Assembly (NCBI RefSeq): GCF_900115435.1
Contig: NZ_FOWK01000001.1
Span: forward strand, 434,001 to 498,000
Direction of reading: 5' to 3'
DNA: 64,000 nucleotides
Source: Prevotella sp. tf2-5
GTDB lineage: Bacteria > Bacteroidota > Bacteroidia > Bacteroidales > Bacteroidaceae
Made by a program: the position numbers and the translations under genes. The notes under the pieces are model-generated. The model did not search any database and was not told the DNA's origin. It saw only the letters and a program-made list of their open reading frames with translations. Below are positions 25,801 to 33,286 of this stretch, in pieces. Position 1 is the first letter of the stretch; every line of letters starts with the position of its first letter.

Positions 25801-28624
25801 AGTCTGCCTTACCCATCTCCTTCACGAACTTATTGACAGTCTTGGTTTCATTCAATGGAATCACAACCTCTGTGTCAGTTGACTTCACTAAGACTTCTTT
25901 CGAGTGACTCTTCAACAAATTATCCAGATTACCGGGGAAGTCAGATAACTCTGTGAACTTGATGGTATAAATGAAGTCGTAATCTGACTCATAATAGTCT
26001 GTCACAGTTGCCGCACGAAGAGAACGTGACAACTGACTCGTTCCAATATGGGAATCCTCACCTTTATCACCAGAGAGACATACCACTACATGATAGTAAT
26101 TAAACTGACCTTCTGTTAAAGTCAACTGGGCATTAGCAGGTAAGGTGATACCACTTTCATTATAGTTATAATAGCCATTCGCTGCCGTCTGGAAAGTCTG
26201 ATAACCTGTCAAACCTGTCAAAGCTGTTGTTGGGTCAATCAATGTCCCATCTGTCTTTTCCAGATAGACACGAGCATAAGTAGGAGTTCCACCGATTTCT
26301 GTAGCAAACGCTGTAGTCGCTGCTGTCAAATCAATCGTCACTGTATTCCCAGAAGGCGTCAGTGTCTCACCACCCCGTTTGCCACCGTCCTTCAACTGAC
26401 CCGTTTTCTCCGTCTTATCAATATAGACGGTATAGGTCATGGCAAGCATATTGGCATCAGAGGCATCATCGTCCTCATAGAACTCACAGATGAAGTGTGT
26501 ATGCTTAGCGGCAAGTTCTGCAATTGTAGCATTCTTAGGGGCATAGAACTGTGGGGCAGCCCACTTCTCCCATGCCACAACACCAATATTGGCATTATTG
26601 GTCACTACAGCCTTATTGGCTTCTATCGTGAAGGGATTACTGCTCACATTGATAGACCAATAGTCGTTTACACGGCTATTTCCCATCAAGAGGTTTTTCA
26701 CACCATTGTCATCCTTGACATACCACTGCATGGTATAGTGCTTCTGGTTCTTGGTAAGATAGCCTGTGCCTTTATTTGTCTCGATATCCGGGGAGGCAAT
26801 CTGCATAGACTGCGGGCTCCACTCCACATTAGCCTCTGTATTCCATGCCGTCGCAGGATAGTTAAACCAAAAAGTGGTCTGGGTCTCGTAGTCTGGCTCG
26901 TAGGTCACGGTACCACTGGTGTTGACGGCTGTCTCCGCAGAGGTGACCATAATGACCTCATAGTTGTCCAAGTCAGCACTGCTACTGCTGAAGGTAACAC
27001 TGCTGAGGCTCAGTCCTGAAGCATTATATACATAGTAACCGAGGGTGTTGTCTGTATATGTCTTGCCGTCAGTCACCGTCAACTTGTGGGCAGCGTCTGT
27101 AGCGTCAAGGGCAGTGCCGTCCTCATCCACGACATAGAAGCGAGCATATTTGGTGCCAGCAGGCAACGTAATATCAATGTCTTTCGTCACATCAGTGGCA
27201 GCGGCAAGCTTCACCTGTGTCGTGGTCTTCGTCATACCTGTCTTCTCCTGACCATTCAGCACATTCGTCAGAGATAGTGTATAGACAACGTTAGGTACAG
27301 CCAACGCATTGCCATCATCAGCTATCTTACAGATGATCTTGTAATCCTGCACATCCGCAAAACTCTTATTGGCAGGCGCATAAACTGCAGGATTACCCCA
27401 TTGTGCCCACTGCTCCTCAAAGGTAGCGGCGGTATAAGTGTTCTGTCCTGTCAGGATTGCGACATTACTGGTCACCGCGAATGGTGAGGGCAGGTTGATA
27501 GTCCATGTATCGTCCTGTCGGTCCGAGCCAATGGCAAGTGGCTGCACATTGTCAGAGCCGTCTACAACATACCATTCTATCTTTTGCTCCTGCGCCAGAT
27601 TAGCCCATGAGGTGCCCCAGTTGGTGGCGATGTCTGTAGTAGGAATAGATGAACTCATAGCTATCGCATCCCATGCCACCGTACCTACCTGATTCTTCGT
27701 CACTGTCTGGTTGCGGAAGGAATAAGTAAATACGACATCCCAGTCTGGTTCCTCTGAAACCACATTACCTGTGGCTGCTTTAGCAGCATCTGTAGAAAGC
27801 AGGCAGACGACCTGATAGTCTGGGAACTCGCCTGCTGAAGCATTCAGTTTTACAGTGAGACCAGAGAGGTCTAAGTCATTACCGCTATTATAGAGATAAT
27901 TACCATAAATACCTTTTTGTGGAACCTGAGCAGCAGGAGTCACACCAGAGATCTCCAACAAAGTGGTATTCGTTTTCAGGTTCTCTGCCACTCCATTATG
28001 CAGTACATAGAAACGAGCGTACTTAGCAGCTGTGCCACCAAGTTTGGCTGTTGCCTTTGTAATATCCAATGTAAGCTGAGTCTCTGTCGTTAGGTATTTG
28101 GTGATGTCTGTGCCGGAGACACTTTCTGACTTAGCAGAACCTTCGAACACATCAGGTGCAGGAACATCCCATGTTATTTTAGTTAAAGTCGCACCATTCT
28201 GTGCTTGAACAACTAGTCCTTGATTCTCAAGTTGAGTTATCATTGCAGAATTCAATTCAAACTGAAGATAACCCGCAATATCATAAGCATCATCAGAAGA
28301 AGTATAATCATCCTTATCTAAAAATTTCTGATACGATAATGACGCTATATAAATATCACCTGAGGACAAATCACCATATACTCGTAATATTATTTCTGTA
28401 GAGGAACCAAAAGCGGCTGTTATATCACTGGCACTTACCTCTGCACGGCTACTACCTTCCCATATAGTTGTTTCTGCTCCCCACGCACTCCCCACACTCA
28501 TCACAAACAGGGACAAAAGGAGGAGGACACGACGGGCGAGGCTCGTCGTGTTAAATGTTATTATGTTACTATGTCTAAAACCCATGTTACTATGTCTTGA
28601 ATTCATCTGTTTCATTGACTTCAT
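19898..28624 (-). CDS. Giant secreted surface protein (2908 aa) with T9SS-like tail
   Basis: The n-region is unusually long (about 30 residues), then a signal h-region (RVLLLLSLFVMSVGSAWGA, about 32-50). A beta domain follows (TIWEGSS...VVQAQNG), of a type common in Prevotella surface proteins. Three or four diverged repeats of roughly 280 residues run from about 160 to 1050, recognisable by ARFYV or ARVYL, GYYVYN/GYYNYN and Y(E/Q/H)V(I/V) stretches. Further beta domains include VGTTNNWNDDANW near 2220. The last 60 residues (VRALSLNGATMY ... GVYIIKAEN ... AKIIVK) look like a T9SS type A sorting domain. It is probably exported and held at the surface. It follows the pilin genes and precedes the tlpA-like gene. 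Its ligand is unknown. Confidence 0.85.
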   Translation of the reverse strand: MKSMKQMNSRHSNMGFRHSNIITFNTTSLARRVLLLLSLFVMSVGSAWGAETTIWEGSSRAEVSASDITAAFGSSTEIILRVYGDLSSGDIYIASLSYQKFLDKDDYTSSDDAYDIAGYLQFELNSAMITQLENQGLVVQAQNGATLTKITWDVPAPDVFEGSAKSESVSGTDITKYLTTETQLTLDITKATAKLGGTAAKYARFYVLHNGVAENLKTNTTLLEISGVTPAAQVPQKGIYGNYLYNSGNDLDLSGLTVKLNASAGEFPDYQVVCLLSTDAAKAATGNVVSEEPDWDVVFTYSFRNQTVTKNQVGTVAWDAIAMSSSIPTTDIATNWGTSWANLAQEQKIEWYVVDGSDNVQPLAIGSDRQDDTWTINLPSPFAVTSNVAILTGQNTYTAATFEEQWAQWGNPAVYAPANKSFADVQDYKIICKIADDGNALAVPNVVYTLSLTNVLNGQEKTGMTKTTTQVKLAAATDVTKDIDITLPAGTKYARFYVVDEDGTALDATDAAHKLTVTDGKTYTDNTLGYYVYNASGLSLSSVTFSSSSADLDNYEVIMVTSAETAVNTSGTVTYEPDYETQTTFWFNYPATAWNTEANVEWSPQSMQIASPDIETNKGTGYLTKNQKHYTMQWYVKDDNGVKNLLMGNSRVNDYWSINVSSNPFTIEANKAVVTNNANIGVVAWEKWAAPQFYAPKNATIAELAAKHTHFICEFYEDDDASDANMLAMTYTVYIDKTEKTGQLKDGGKRGGETLTPSGNTVTIDLTAATTAFATEIGGTPTYARVYLEKTDGTLIDPTTALTGLTGYQTFQTAANGYYNYNESGITLPANAQLTLTEGQFNYYHVVVCLSGDKGEDSHIGTSQLSRSLRAATVTDYYESDYDFIYTIKFTELSDFPGNLDNLLKSHSKEVLVKSTDTEVVIPLNETKTVNKFVKEMGKADFATLVGDYFHVRWFVAKKNSDGTYEKVNGSETMLDPVTAGKGHLKETDQGLYWNKKLSTETGVDDILKIKFTLPTGGDWSDYKVFVWMTDDNTGAVDNGTTLTQEPDNIKIQYIYSFFKEDKLKFIHSKGASGRDYMTKSASVVAYQDGRIGTVGSPSVQYDWNNATSTGVAVNEDIRQSVHTVEYDMYVDPTLVIDGAAGEVKLLLPFQNYTGTGNNLEPTSYIRWYDYMTDLNTSLLKQVGTNLFAFDETLDNGSTRDRGWFNLDREQTSSDKATYGKIGVDFLGNQLKESQTAVIACDVSKYYDGVYAKSDGTGVLPIHEPTLSVRYIFTIRHSKVCADEVKAKADAFENAKTALASGTKYSSLKNTMFNLFEDNGRTVVALNGTQGEFSLRAKLADLSHYHIYTGSSTTGKCDGIDWYAYYEDEEGLWYCDPWSTGEKSVASSDKRIFDAQFSTLSKQYTLISDPTKKKTISEAKGAKIHLIGYLKSGSSQAAAIHYELCFIDAPAVPVLDLRNTEDADLLKRTDEYLKENLKTAGNVNFDKFDNDNKPTTWDENILQMPLEWSEAQYSFCYPDIDEYRQNNNWTGFSPQHGDYVLLKSMNLSGVSESSTDHRWYYGSTPTLRDYTYTYKHGDTDVDSDYGGFFYVDASDEARTMADLRFDAALCRGSEIHFTMAVADVTEGSKTAPQVVAHVYTAKDGKKDQLVMSFVACTLGSAMIKGGTKEQAKWYQYYGYGAIPSTVNLTGTSQSFIVEIDNNSKNTDGADFCVDQINFYTSTTKLKVKQSNYNCGDVDTKMNLYIDASDIESYTGQKIYWRVEDEDGNVITENASNTLYQNGGKDYGEVTIPSTLPSTIPGEMGTFTEGYFTGNDGVLYFSLANRGFDIEVGKQYFVSVYSLTAGAPSDESLWGNKNDACDVYSPVFMPKKMYLSVDDGAGNDKSTVSIGCGATTATVDVSVTLNLPDDTQVSGFKAYKSVRYDYFLGSIDDYNSYYLTQGGVKYYLSDALKNYRGKQDAELTVPINDEAFGFATTTFTTPPGMTHQAETSLVSAYATEKPELYAVIEKAITEGKLFLACSPIMSGIPISATSYTISALPVDDELTVTDNDGNPRKDASDNEIKSKVCTPLEFSFKVVAGTGGPSVVLGFEDVTTYPDAIRVVRVGKEQLTNMQKTTGGFLLHIPVNSYKTDESATANTGALKILGDLELLGYKSTADQTSDSKVGTANIDKVAIFEGTEISKTGNKMYVSLNFHGTGITPVEFREGFAYRMTFNVKKSDDTGCDATIEFLLKVVPEFVTWVGTTNNWNDDANWKRSERAELNKGAVTDAATANNHATPAHPNGYKNNSEMSISTTPNTFVPMKFSYVTIPTGLKAPNLANLGDAVTNGIYDDMKAGDGTTAATSNIQYDLMVRYTEITCKDHSVSGNVYDCEKFYGNWAKELYMKPNAELLNQQYLTYEKVWVEKELYANAWTLMSTPLQNTYAGDMYVPVSATAEDNGRQTSEAFQPINFSTTTNAAGFTYSRTKYPIYQKGWTQAGVFVQTKTNDVRATQYSANIPGGVSTLLNQWSHSYNDVTVPYSTWTAFAIRPHKKDQTAKTLIRLPKADTSYDYYQWDNTSPTDGKLTQDVSKTTTGKLLTDGTVDISGVTYGTKYGTTERSAGDGSFDALVSNIQSSPSNYQLVGNPYLCSIDMAAFISGNSANLETAGYWTYTNNNTGTALTTGTVGPMQSFFVKVKTGATKVIFTHAMMVDGTQIASPSREFTLTASSNRGQSAASVSVGEEEKSVETLFDSNLADVPMVYTVADGQAVSINQVKELSKPIAFGVTCTASNEMVDVTFSDIEQLTDGDVFVVDAVDGKTQQIYEGDTFSIQPNDYGRYFLTFAGGTTGVEEVADVQKGIVISVRGKEVIVTSTEGISQVRALSLNGATMYQDDACGTFTSFTLAGGVYIIKAENSVGKQQIAKIIVK
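28555..28597. repeat. 8-bp-period microrepeat at the 5' end of the 2908-aa gene
   Basis: ATGTTA/ATGTCT units occur at 28555, 28563 and 28571 (8-bp period), and the pair ATGTTACTATGTCT at 28563-28576 is repeated at 28584-28597. It encodes the duplicated RHSN in the long n-region of the signal peptide. A gain or loss of an 8-bp unit would shift the reading frame. Confidence 0.7.
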
Positions 28625-28680
28625 AATGGTCTTTATATCATTTTATATTCATACTCTAAGTATAGCAAGAGCTCATGGAT

Positions 28681-28694
28681 GGTTATTAATAACC
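28681..28694. repeat. 14-bp perfect palindrome at the stop of the 617-aa gene
   Basis: GGTTATTAATAACC reads the same on both strands and contains the stop codon (28686-28688). There is no T run, so it is not a typical terminator. Confidence 0.5.
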
Positions 28695-30539
28695 ATGTGT
28701 ATGACACACACGACGAGTGCCGAACATACGGCTGTACATCATCTGGTCTTTATCGAGAATCATGAGGACACGTGCTTTCATCTGACGAGTGGTACCGCCA
28801 GCCTTATGCAGTTGGATGGTAAACTCATGATAGACCGACTTGTCTGCTGCCATGGCAGCACCTGGATCTGCAATATAGCCGAAGATAAACGGCTGATAGT
28901 TAGCCAAGGCTGCTGGATCCCACCGAGGACCTGCTGCACCATCGTTCGGATACCATACAGGGAAACCACCCACTTCGTCACCATCTACAGGAGGATAGAC
29001 AGTATAACCAGAGCGATAGAACGAGCCATCGTCTGTAGCTTCAGAACCTCCATATTGAGTATAGGTTTTCCATGAGGTAGCCCAATCGGTATCCAGTGTC
29101 CAATAGTCTGTAGATGGAGCTGTACCTGTACAGTCCCAATAAGCAATGGCAGTACCTGTGCTCATCTTCTTCACGACAGGCTGTAAGTGGAAATGCCCAT
29201 AGTCGTGGAAGTTGATGGTATAGAGTCCGTCCTCCTCCTTCACGCTGGCTGGATAAACACCAATGGCAGGGAAGTCGTAAGGTATCATATCTAGTACGTA
29301 GTCATCCAACACGATAGGGATGATACGATAGTCATTGCGGGCGATATAGTTCCATTCATTAGCTACCCCGTCATCCTCGATTAACGCATAGCGATACTCA
29401 CTGGGACTTCCGCCCTTGTCAATCTCCAAGGTCAGGAAGAAATGCCCATACGAGTTTGTAGGCACTGTACTCTCGTTCACATAGAAGCTGATTGTCTGGT
29501 ATGTCGTAGATGACGGGTCACCTGTATTGGCTGGCACTACCACAGCTGAAGCTGGTGTCTTGGTACAGTCGCCTGTCCAATAATTTGTACCCAGTCTTGG
29601 TTGGATATCCTTGTGATGCGCAGCCATATCATTCTCATATGAAGTGCTGGGTAACATCTTGATATTATTATTATAATTCAGAGTCACATCAGACAGTGTT
29701 GCCGACTTCACAGTGATAGGAGCATCTGTGGCATTAAACAGACGGATCTCCACTTTGGCGAACATACGTACAACCACCAAGTCGACATCAGTATCACCAG
29801 TAATGTTTATTGTCTGTTTGTTACTCATAGGAATACCTGTGGCACCTAAAACGTTGGTAGCACTAATATTAAAGTCATTACCATTAATGCCCAATTCTTT
29901 AGCCTCTATGGTGGCAGCGTCTATCGTAGTCTCATTAAAGGTAACGTTATAGACATTATCGTCTACTGTCGTACCTGCCTCACTCATGAACGGATCATTA
30001 GAAGAATCATAAGAAGGGATTTCCTCTGGGCTAGGTCTATTGTTGTCACCATCCCCACTTTCATTACCAGTAGTAGGGTCGTTATCATTATCACCTCGCA
30101 TCACCTGATCACCTTTCCCAAAACCCGTGATGCCCATCAACTCACATACCTTTGAGGGGGCAATATTGGCAAACGAATAGAAATCATACTCTCCATTCTC
30201 CAACTTTACCAAATCATCTATCTCACGGTCGGCAGTAGCAGGTTTAGCTACATGGATAAAAGCCACCTTATTGGTCGTTTTATTGACAGCAACCACCGTC
30301 CAGATATTCATCATTTCCTCCGTCGCTGCAGCATCGTCACTATAGGCACGCATCTGCATGGAAGGATTAGAACTGCCTGCCACTGAAAGATGGATGCGGA
30401 CTTCAGAGAGTCCTTCCTGTGGATCTACAATTGGAGTCTCCCCCACATTAGCTGCATCGTCGCTGGAGCAAGCTGTCAAGAGCGACAGTGCTGCGACGAA
30501 GGCAAGGGCGTATGTCAATTTGAATCGTTTCATCATCAT
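28686..30539 (-). CDS. Fimbrillin-like lipoprotein (617 aa), pilus operon A
   Basis: A lipoprotein signal with lipobox LLTAC (Cys24). A first strand (VRIHLSVAG) is followed by MQMRAYSDD, with Arg64-Ala65 in the position where FimA and Mfa1 are cut by arginine protease. The next segment reads MNIWTVVAVNKTTNKVAFIHVA, typical of the fimbrillin N-terminal domain. An Asp/Asn/Gly-rich insert (about 140-170) and a second beta domain with GHFHLQPVVKKM follow. Unlike its neighbours, it ends in a positively charged, Cys-containing tail (MFGTRRVCHTHGY) and lacks the VxVxxW strand. That would suit a tip or accessory subunit at the end of a polymer. It is 9 nt after the 505-aa gene. Confidence 0.78.
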   Translation of the reverse strand: MMMKRFKLTYALAFVAALSLLTACSSDDAANVGETPIVDPQEGLSEVRIHLSVAGSSNPSMQMRAYSDDAAATEEMMNIWTVVAVNKTTNKVAFIHVAKPATADREIDDLVKLENGEYDFYSFANIAPSKVCELMGITGFGKGDQVMRGDNDNDPTTGNESGDGDNNRPSPEEIPSYDSSNDPFMSEAGTTVDDNVYNVTFNETTIDAATIEAKELGINGNDFNISATNVLGATGIPMSNKQTINITGDTDVDLVVVRMFAKVEIRLFNATDAPITVKSATLSDVTLNYNNNIKMLPSTSYENDMAAHHKDIQPRLGTNYWTGDCTKTPASAVVVPANTGDPSSTTYQTISFYVNESTVPTNSYGHFFLTLEIDKGGSPSEYRYALIEDDGVANEWNYIARNDYRIIPIVLDDYVLDMIPYDFPAIGVYPASVKEEDGLYTINFHDYGHFHLQPVVKKMSTGTAIAYWDCTGTAPSTDYWTLDTDWATSWKTYTQYGGSEATDDGSFYRSGYTVYPPVDGDEVGGFPVWYPNDGAAGPRWDPAALANYQPFIFGYIADPGAAMAADKSVYHEFTIQLHKAGGTTRQMKARVLMILDKDQMMYSRMFGTRRVCHTHGY

Positions 30540-30548
30540 TGTATTGCT

Positions 30549-32066
30549 TTACATATATATCCAGGAGTGGGTAAAGGTATCCCACTTTTTCACCATGATT
30601 TTCAGTTCCAGTTCTCCCTTCTCCGTAATCTTATCGATAGAAAGACGATAGATGTTATTACGTACCACACCGAAGTTCATTGGCGTAGTGGTAGGATAGG
30701 TCTCTGTAGTACTCAGGTCTGTTCTCATCTTGATAGTATAAGGTCCTGTCCCCTCTCCTTGGTGGCGCAGATAACCATAATAGATAAAATGCTTTGCCTT
30801 CGTTAAATCTGCTGCAGAGCCTGCGGGATAATAGTCACCCTCAATAGCAACACCCGTAGCATAGTAATACAATGGCGAGGATGTTGACAAGGTATTCTCC
30901 CTTGGATAACAGAGGATAAAATTGTCCTTACTGTCATCACCTGTAAATCCAGCCTTTTGCGTAGTGCTGACATACAAATCACTGGTAGCTTGGAAATAAT
31001 CCGTTGCCGCACTTAAAGTTAAATATGTCTCATCGATACCCACCAAATAAGACAGCATATTATTATAATAGGTAGGAGATGCAGCTGTCTTAGTTGCCGT
31101 ATTAGGATCAATGACATAATTATCTGTCGTCTCAACAGCAAGATACGGAGCGGCATCATCGGTACGCTTGAAGAGATACTCGTTACTATTGTAAAGGTTG
31201 AACGGAGTAACGGCAGTCAGTACAAATTTGTCTGTACTCGTTGGGGTTGTTGTGTCTGAAGTCTTCCATACAGGATAGACATAACCAGGAGCACGATAAT
31301 TATTGGACAACGCATCTTTCTCCCCATACGTCGCAGTCTTTGTCCAGAAGTCCACACGAGCGGCAAGACGCTCAATGCGGATATTATCGAAATGATAGGT
31401 CGTTTTGTTTCCAACTGTCGTCTTACTCGATGGAGAAGCGAAGTTTACGATATAGTCAGTCTCCAGAGACATCACGAAATGACTGGCATCAGCACCTAAT
31501 CCACTTCCACTATAGACATGTGTCGTCACATAGTCACGCACATCCTTCACCTTAGAAGCAGTAGTAAAGGTAGATGCCATGTTCTGGTTTGCCACCACAA
31601 TAGCGTGATATTCCTTGCTCATGTCAAGACCTGAACCGACCAAAGGCTGATCGCCTGTAGTATAGACGGCTTCATCTTCCTTTGTGGCATAAGGTGTTCC
31701 TGCTGTCTCACGAGATACCAGTGAAACGGGATAATACTTGCAGAAGGCAAGTTTCGTTTCCGCAGCAGTATTAATACCTGCACCATCCTCATAGAGCATG
31801 ATAGTAACACCTGTCACGAGGTTCTCACGCTCAGAACCAGCCTCACGTCCGTCGCCCTCCTCACCTCCAGCGGGTCCACGCATAGTACCCTCACTGCCTG
31901 AGCTGACTACAATATTGAGGTTGATATATTGATTGGAAGTAGGTAATTGAGACTTCGCCATGTCGTCACCAGCTTGATCATCTGACGAACAGGCATAAGC
32001 CAAAGGTAGCAGGAGGCTGGCTACTACCATATAGCGAATGTGATATAACTTAGAGAATATAGACAT
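30549..32066 (-). CDS. Fimbrillin-like pilin lipoprotein (505 aa), pilus operon A
   Basis: A lipoprotein with lipobox LAYAC (Cys26), a first strand (YINLNIVVSS) and then GTMRGPAGG, with Arg63-Gly64 as likely processing site. The body has pilin features: VTIMLYEDGAG, YHAIVVANQN and NIRIERLAARVDFW. The end (FGVVRNNIYRLSIDKI ... IMVKKWDTFTHSWIYM) carries the C-terminal strand that in type V pili closes or donates to the neighbouring subunit. It is 24 nt after the Mfa2 gene. By position it could be an accessory (Mfa3/FimC-like) subunit, but a second structural pilin is also possible. Confidence 0.82.
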   Translation of the reverse strand: MSIFSKLYHIRYMVVASLLLPLAYACSSDDQAGDDMAKSQLPTSNQYINLNIVVSSGSEGTMRGPAGGEEGDGREAGSERENLVTGVTIMLYEDGAGINTAAETKLAFCKYYPVSLVSRETAGTPYATKEDEAVYTTGDQPLVGSGLDMSKEYHAIVVANQNMASTFTTASKVKDVRDYVTTHVYSGSGLGADASHFVMSLETDYIVNFASPSSKTTVGNKTTYHFDNIRIERLAARVDFWTKTATYGEKDALSNNYRAPGYVYPVWKTSDTTTPTSTDKFVLTAVTPFNLYNSNEYLFKRTDDAAPYLAVETTDNYVIDPNTATKTAASPTYYNNMLSYLVGIDETYLTLSAATDYFQATSDLYVSTTQKAGFTGDDSKDNFILCYPRENTLSTSSPLYYYATGVAIEGDYYPAGSAADLTKAKHFIYYGYLRHQGEGTGPYTIKMRTDLSTTETYPTTTPMNFGVVRNNIYRLSIDKITEKGELELKIMVKKWDTFTHSWIYM

Positions 32067-32090
32067 GAGCGTCGCTTCTTCTTTATATGA

Positions 32091-33248
32091 TTAGTTAAAC
32101 TCTACGTACTGTATACGTTTTGTCCATGAGAGCACGTCGACCCATAGGCTGACATACTCCCAGCGGTCGCCACGGAGGAAGAACTCCAAGCGGTAGTCGT
32201 ACTCTCGGTCGAGGTACTCCTGTGGCATGTAATTGTTGATCTCGAAAGCCATACGTCCCTCACAGAGGATATAAGGAAGGTTGATGACAGCAACTTCCTT
32301 GCCTGTGGACTTCTTGCGGATGCACAACACGGCGTTCTTGTCGGGCGTGGTGTTGTACATCAAGCGGTTGAACATCAGGTCATAATGAGCAGAACGCTGC
32401 ACCCCTGTTGTACCTCCTGCGTCAAAGGTTGCAGTCCAAGAAGCGTATGGACGATAAACGAGTGAGTCAGTGGGAGTAACCACCGTGTTCTGGTAGTCCA
32501 CATCACCATTGGCGTCAAGGATGAACACCTCATAGTCGTCAGCATTGACATTCTCCGGGTTGTCAAGTTCACGAAGAGAGATATTCAGATGTTTGGTATC
32601 ACGAATCAGGCTGACAGTAGCATAGGTTGGAACATCCTTCTCGAGTTTGACGGTCTGGATAGCATTGGTATTCGCAGTGCCGTTAGCGAGTTCATGATAT
32701 TTCGTAGCAGTAGGCTGATTGGCAGCATAGGCTGTCATCACCTGCTGTGTGTGCCAGAGTGTATCGAGCGGAGCATCCGTCGATACATCGAAATACTTCG
32801 GGTTAGCTGACGGTGTACGGTCGAGGCTCACCCCAATGTTCTGACGGTTGTCGCCAATCTTCATCGTGGTATGACGATATTTGGCACCATCCGTACTAAG
32901 AGCGGCATCCCAGTCTTTCTGCAAAGCGATGGCAGAAAGACGGTACTGGTGCCCGGGAGCCAACTCCTGTTCCGTGAAATGGATGTTATATCCATACACG
33001 GAGAGTTCGCTCCCGTTCACCGTCCGTTGAGCGACTAGTTTGTCCGACTCATCAAAGACATAAAGCGTTACAGAGCCCACATGATCCTTAAACATGTCAG
33101 CACGCTGTATGTTGTAGTCGTAAACGAAGTTGACGTAGAGACCTGTCGGACAATCGTCTCTGTCTTCTTTCATCATGTCGCAGCTTGTAAACAGTGCTGC
33201 AACTACAATCATTTGTAAACTCTTCTCTATGATGTGTCGAACGTTCAT
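32091..33248 (-). CDS. FimB/Mfa2-type fimbrial anchor lipoprotein, pilus operon A
   Basis: A 385-aa lipoprotein with lipobox LFTSC (Cys23). The N-terminal part DDCPTGLYVNFVYDYNIQRA followed by VTLYVFDESDKLVAQRTV is the hallmark of the FimB/Mfa2 family. In P. gingivalis Mfa2 is the outer-membrane anchor and length regulator of the Mfa1 pilus. It has no MR(A/G) processing site near the lipobox, in line with an uncut anchor. The end is VDVLSWTKRIQYVEFN, strikingly like the Mfa1 end in the upstream gene. It lies 38 nt after that gene. Confidence 0.9.
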   Translation of the reverse strand: MNVRHIIEKSLQMIVVAALFTSCDMMKEDRDDCPTGLYVNFVYDYNIQRADMFKDHVGSVTLYVFDESDKLVAQRTVNGSELSVYGYNIHFTEQELAPGHQYRLSAIALQKDWDAALSTDGAKYRHTTMKIGDNRQNIGVSLDRTPSANPKYFDVSTDAPLDTLWHTQQVMTAYAANQPTATKYHELANGTANTNAIQTVKLEKDVPTYATVSLIRDTKHLNISLRELDNPENVNADDYEVFILDANGDVDYQNTVVTPTDSLVYRPYASWTATFDAGGTTGVQRSAHYDLMFNRLMYNTTPDKNAVLCIRKKSTGKEVAVINLPYILCEGRMAFEINNYMPQEYLDREYDYRLEFFLRGDRWEYVSLWVDVLSWTKRIQYVEFN

Positions 33249-33286
33249 TGTCGCAAATATTTACTTAGTAGTTTATTTAATATATA

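Noticed and set aside
33249..33286. Internal promoter before the Mfa2 gene (AATATTTG)
   Set aside because: It lacks the TA of the -7 consensus and a -33 element; co-transcription with Mfa1 is simpler.
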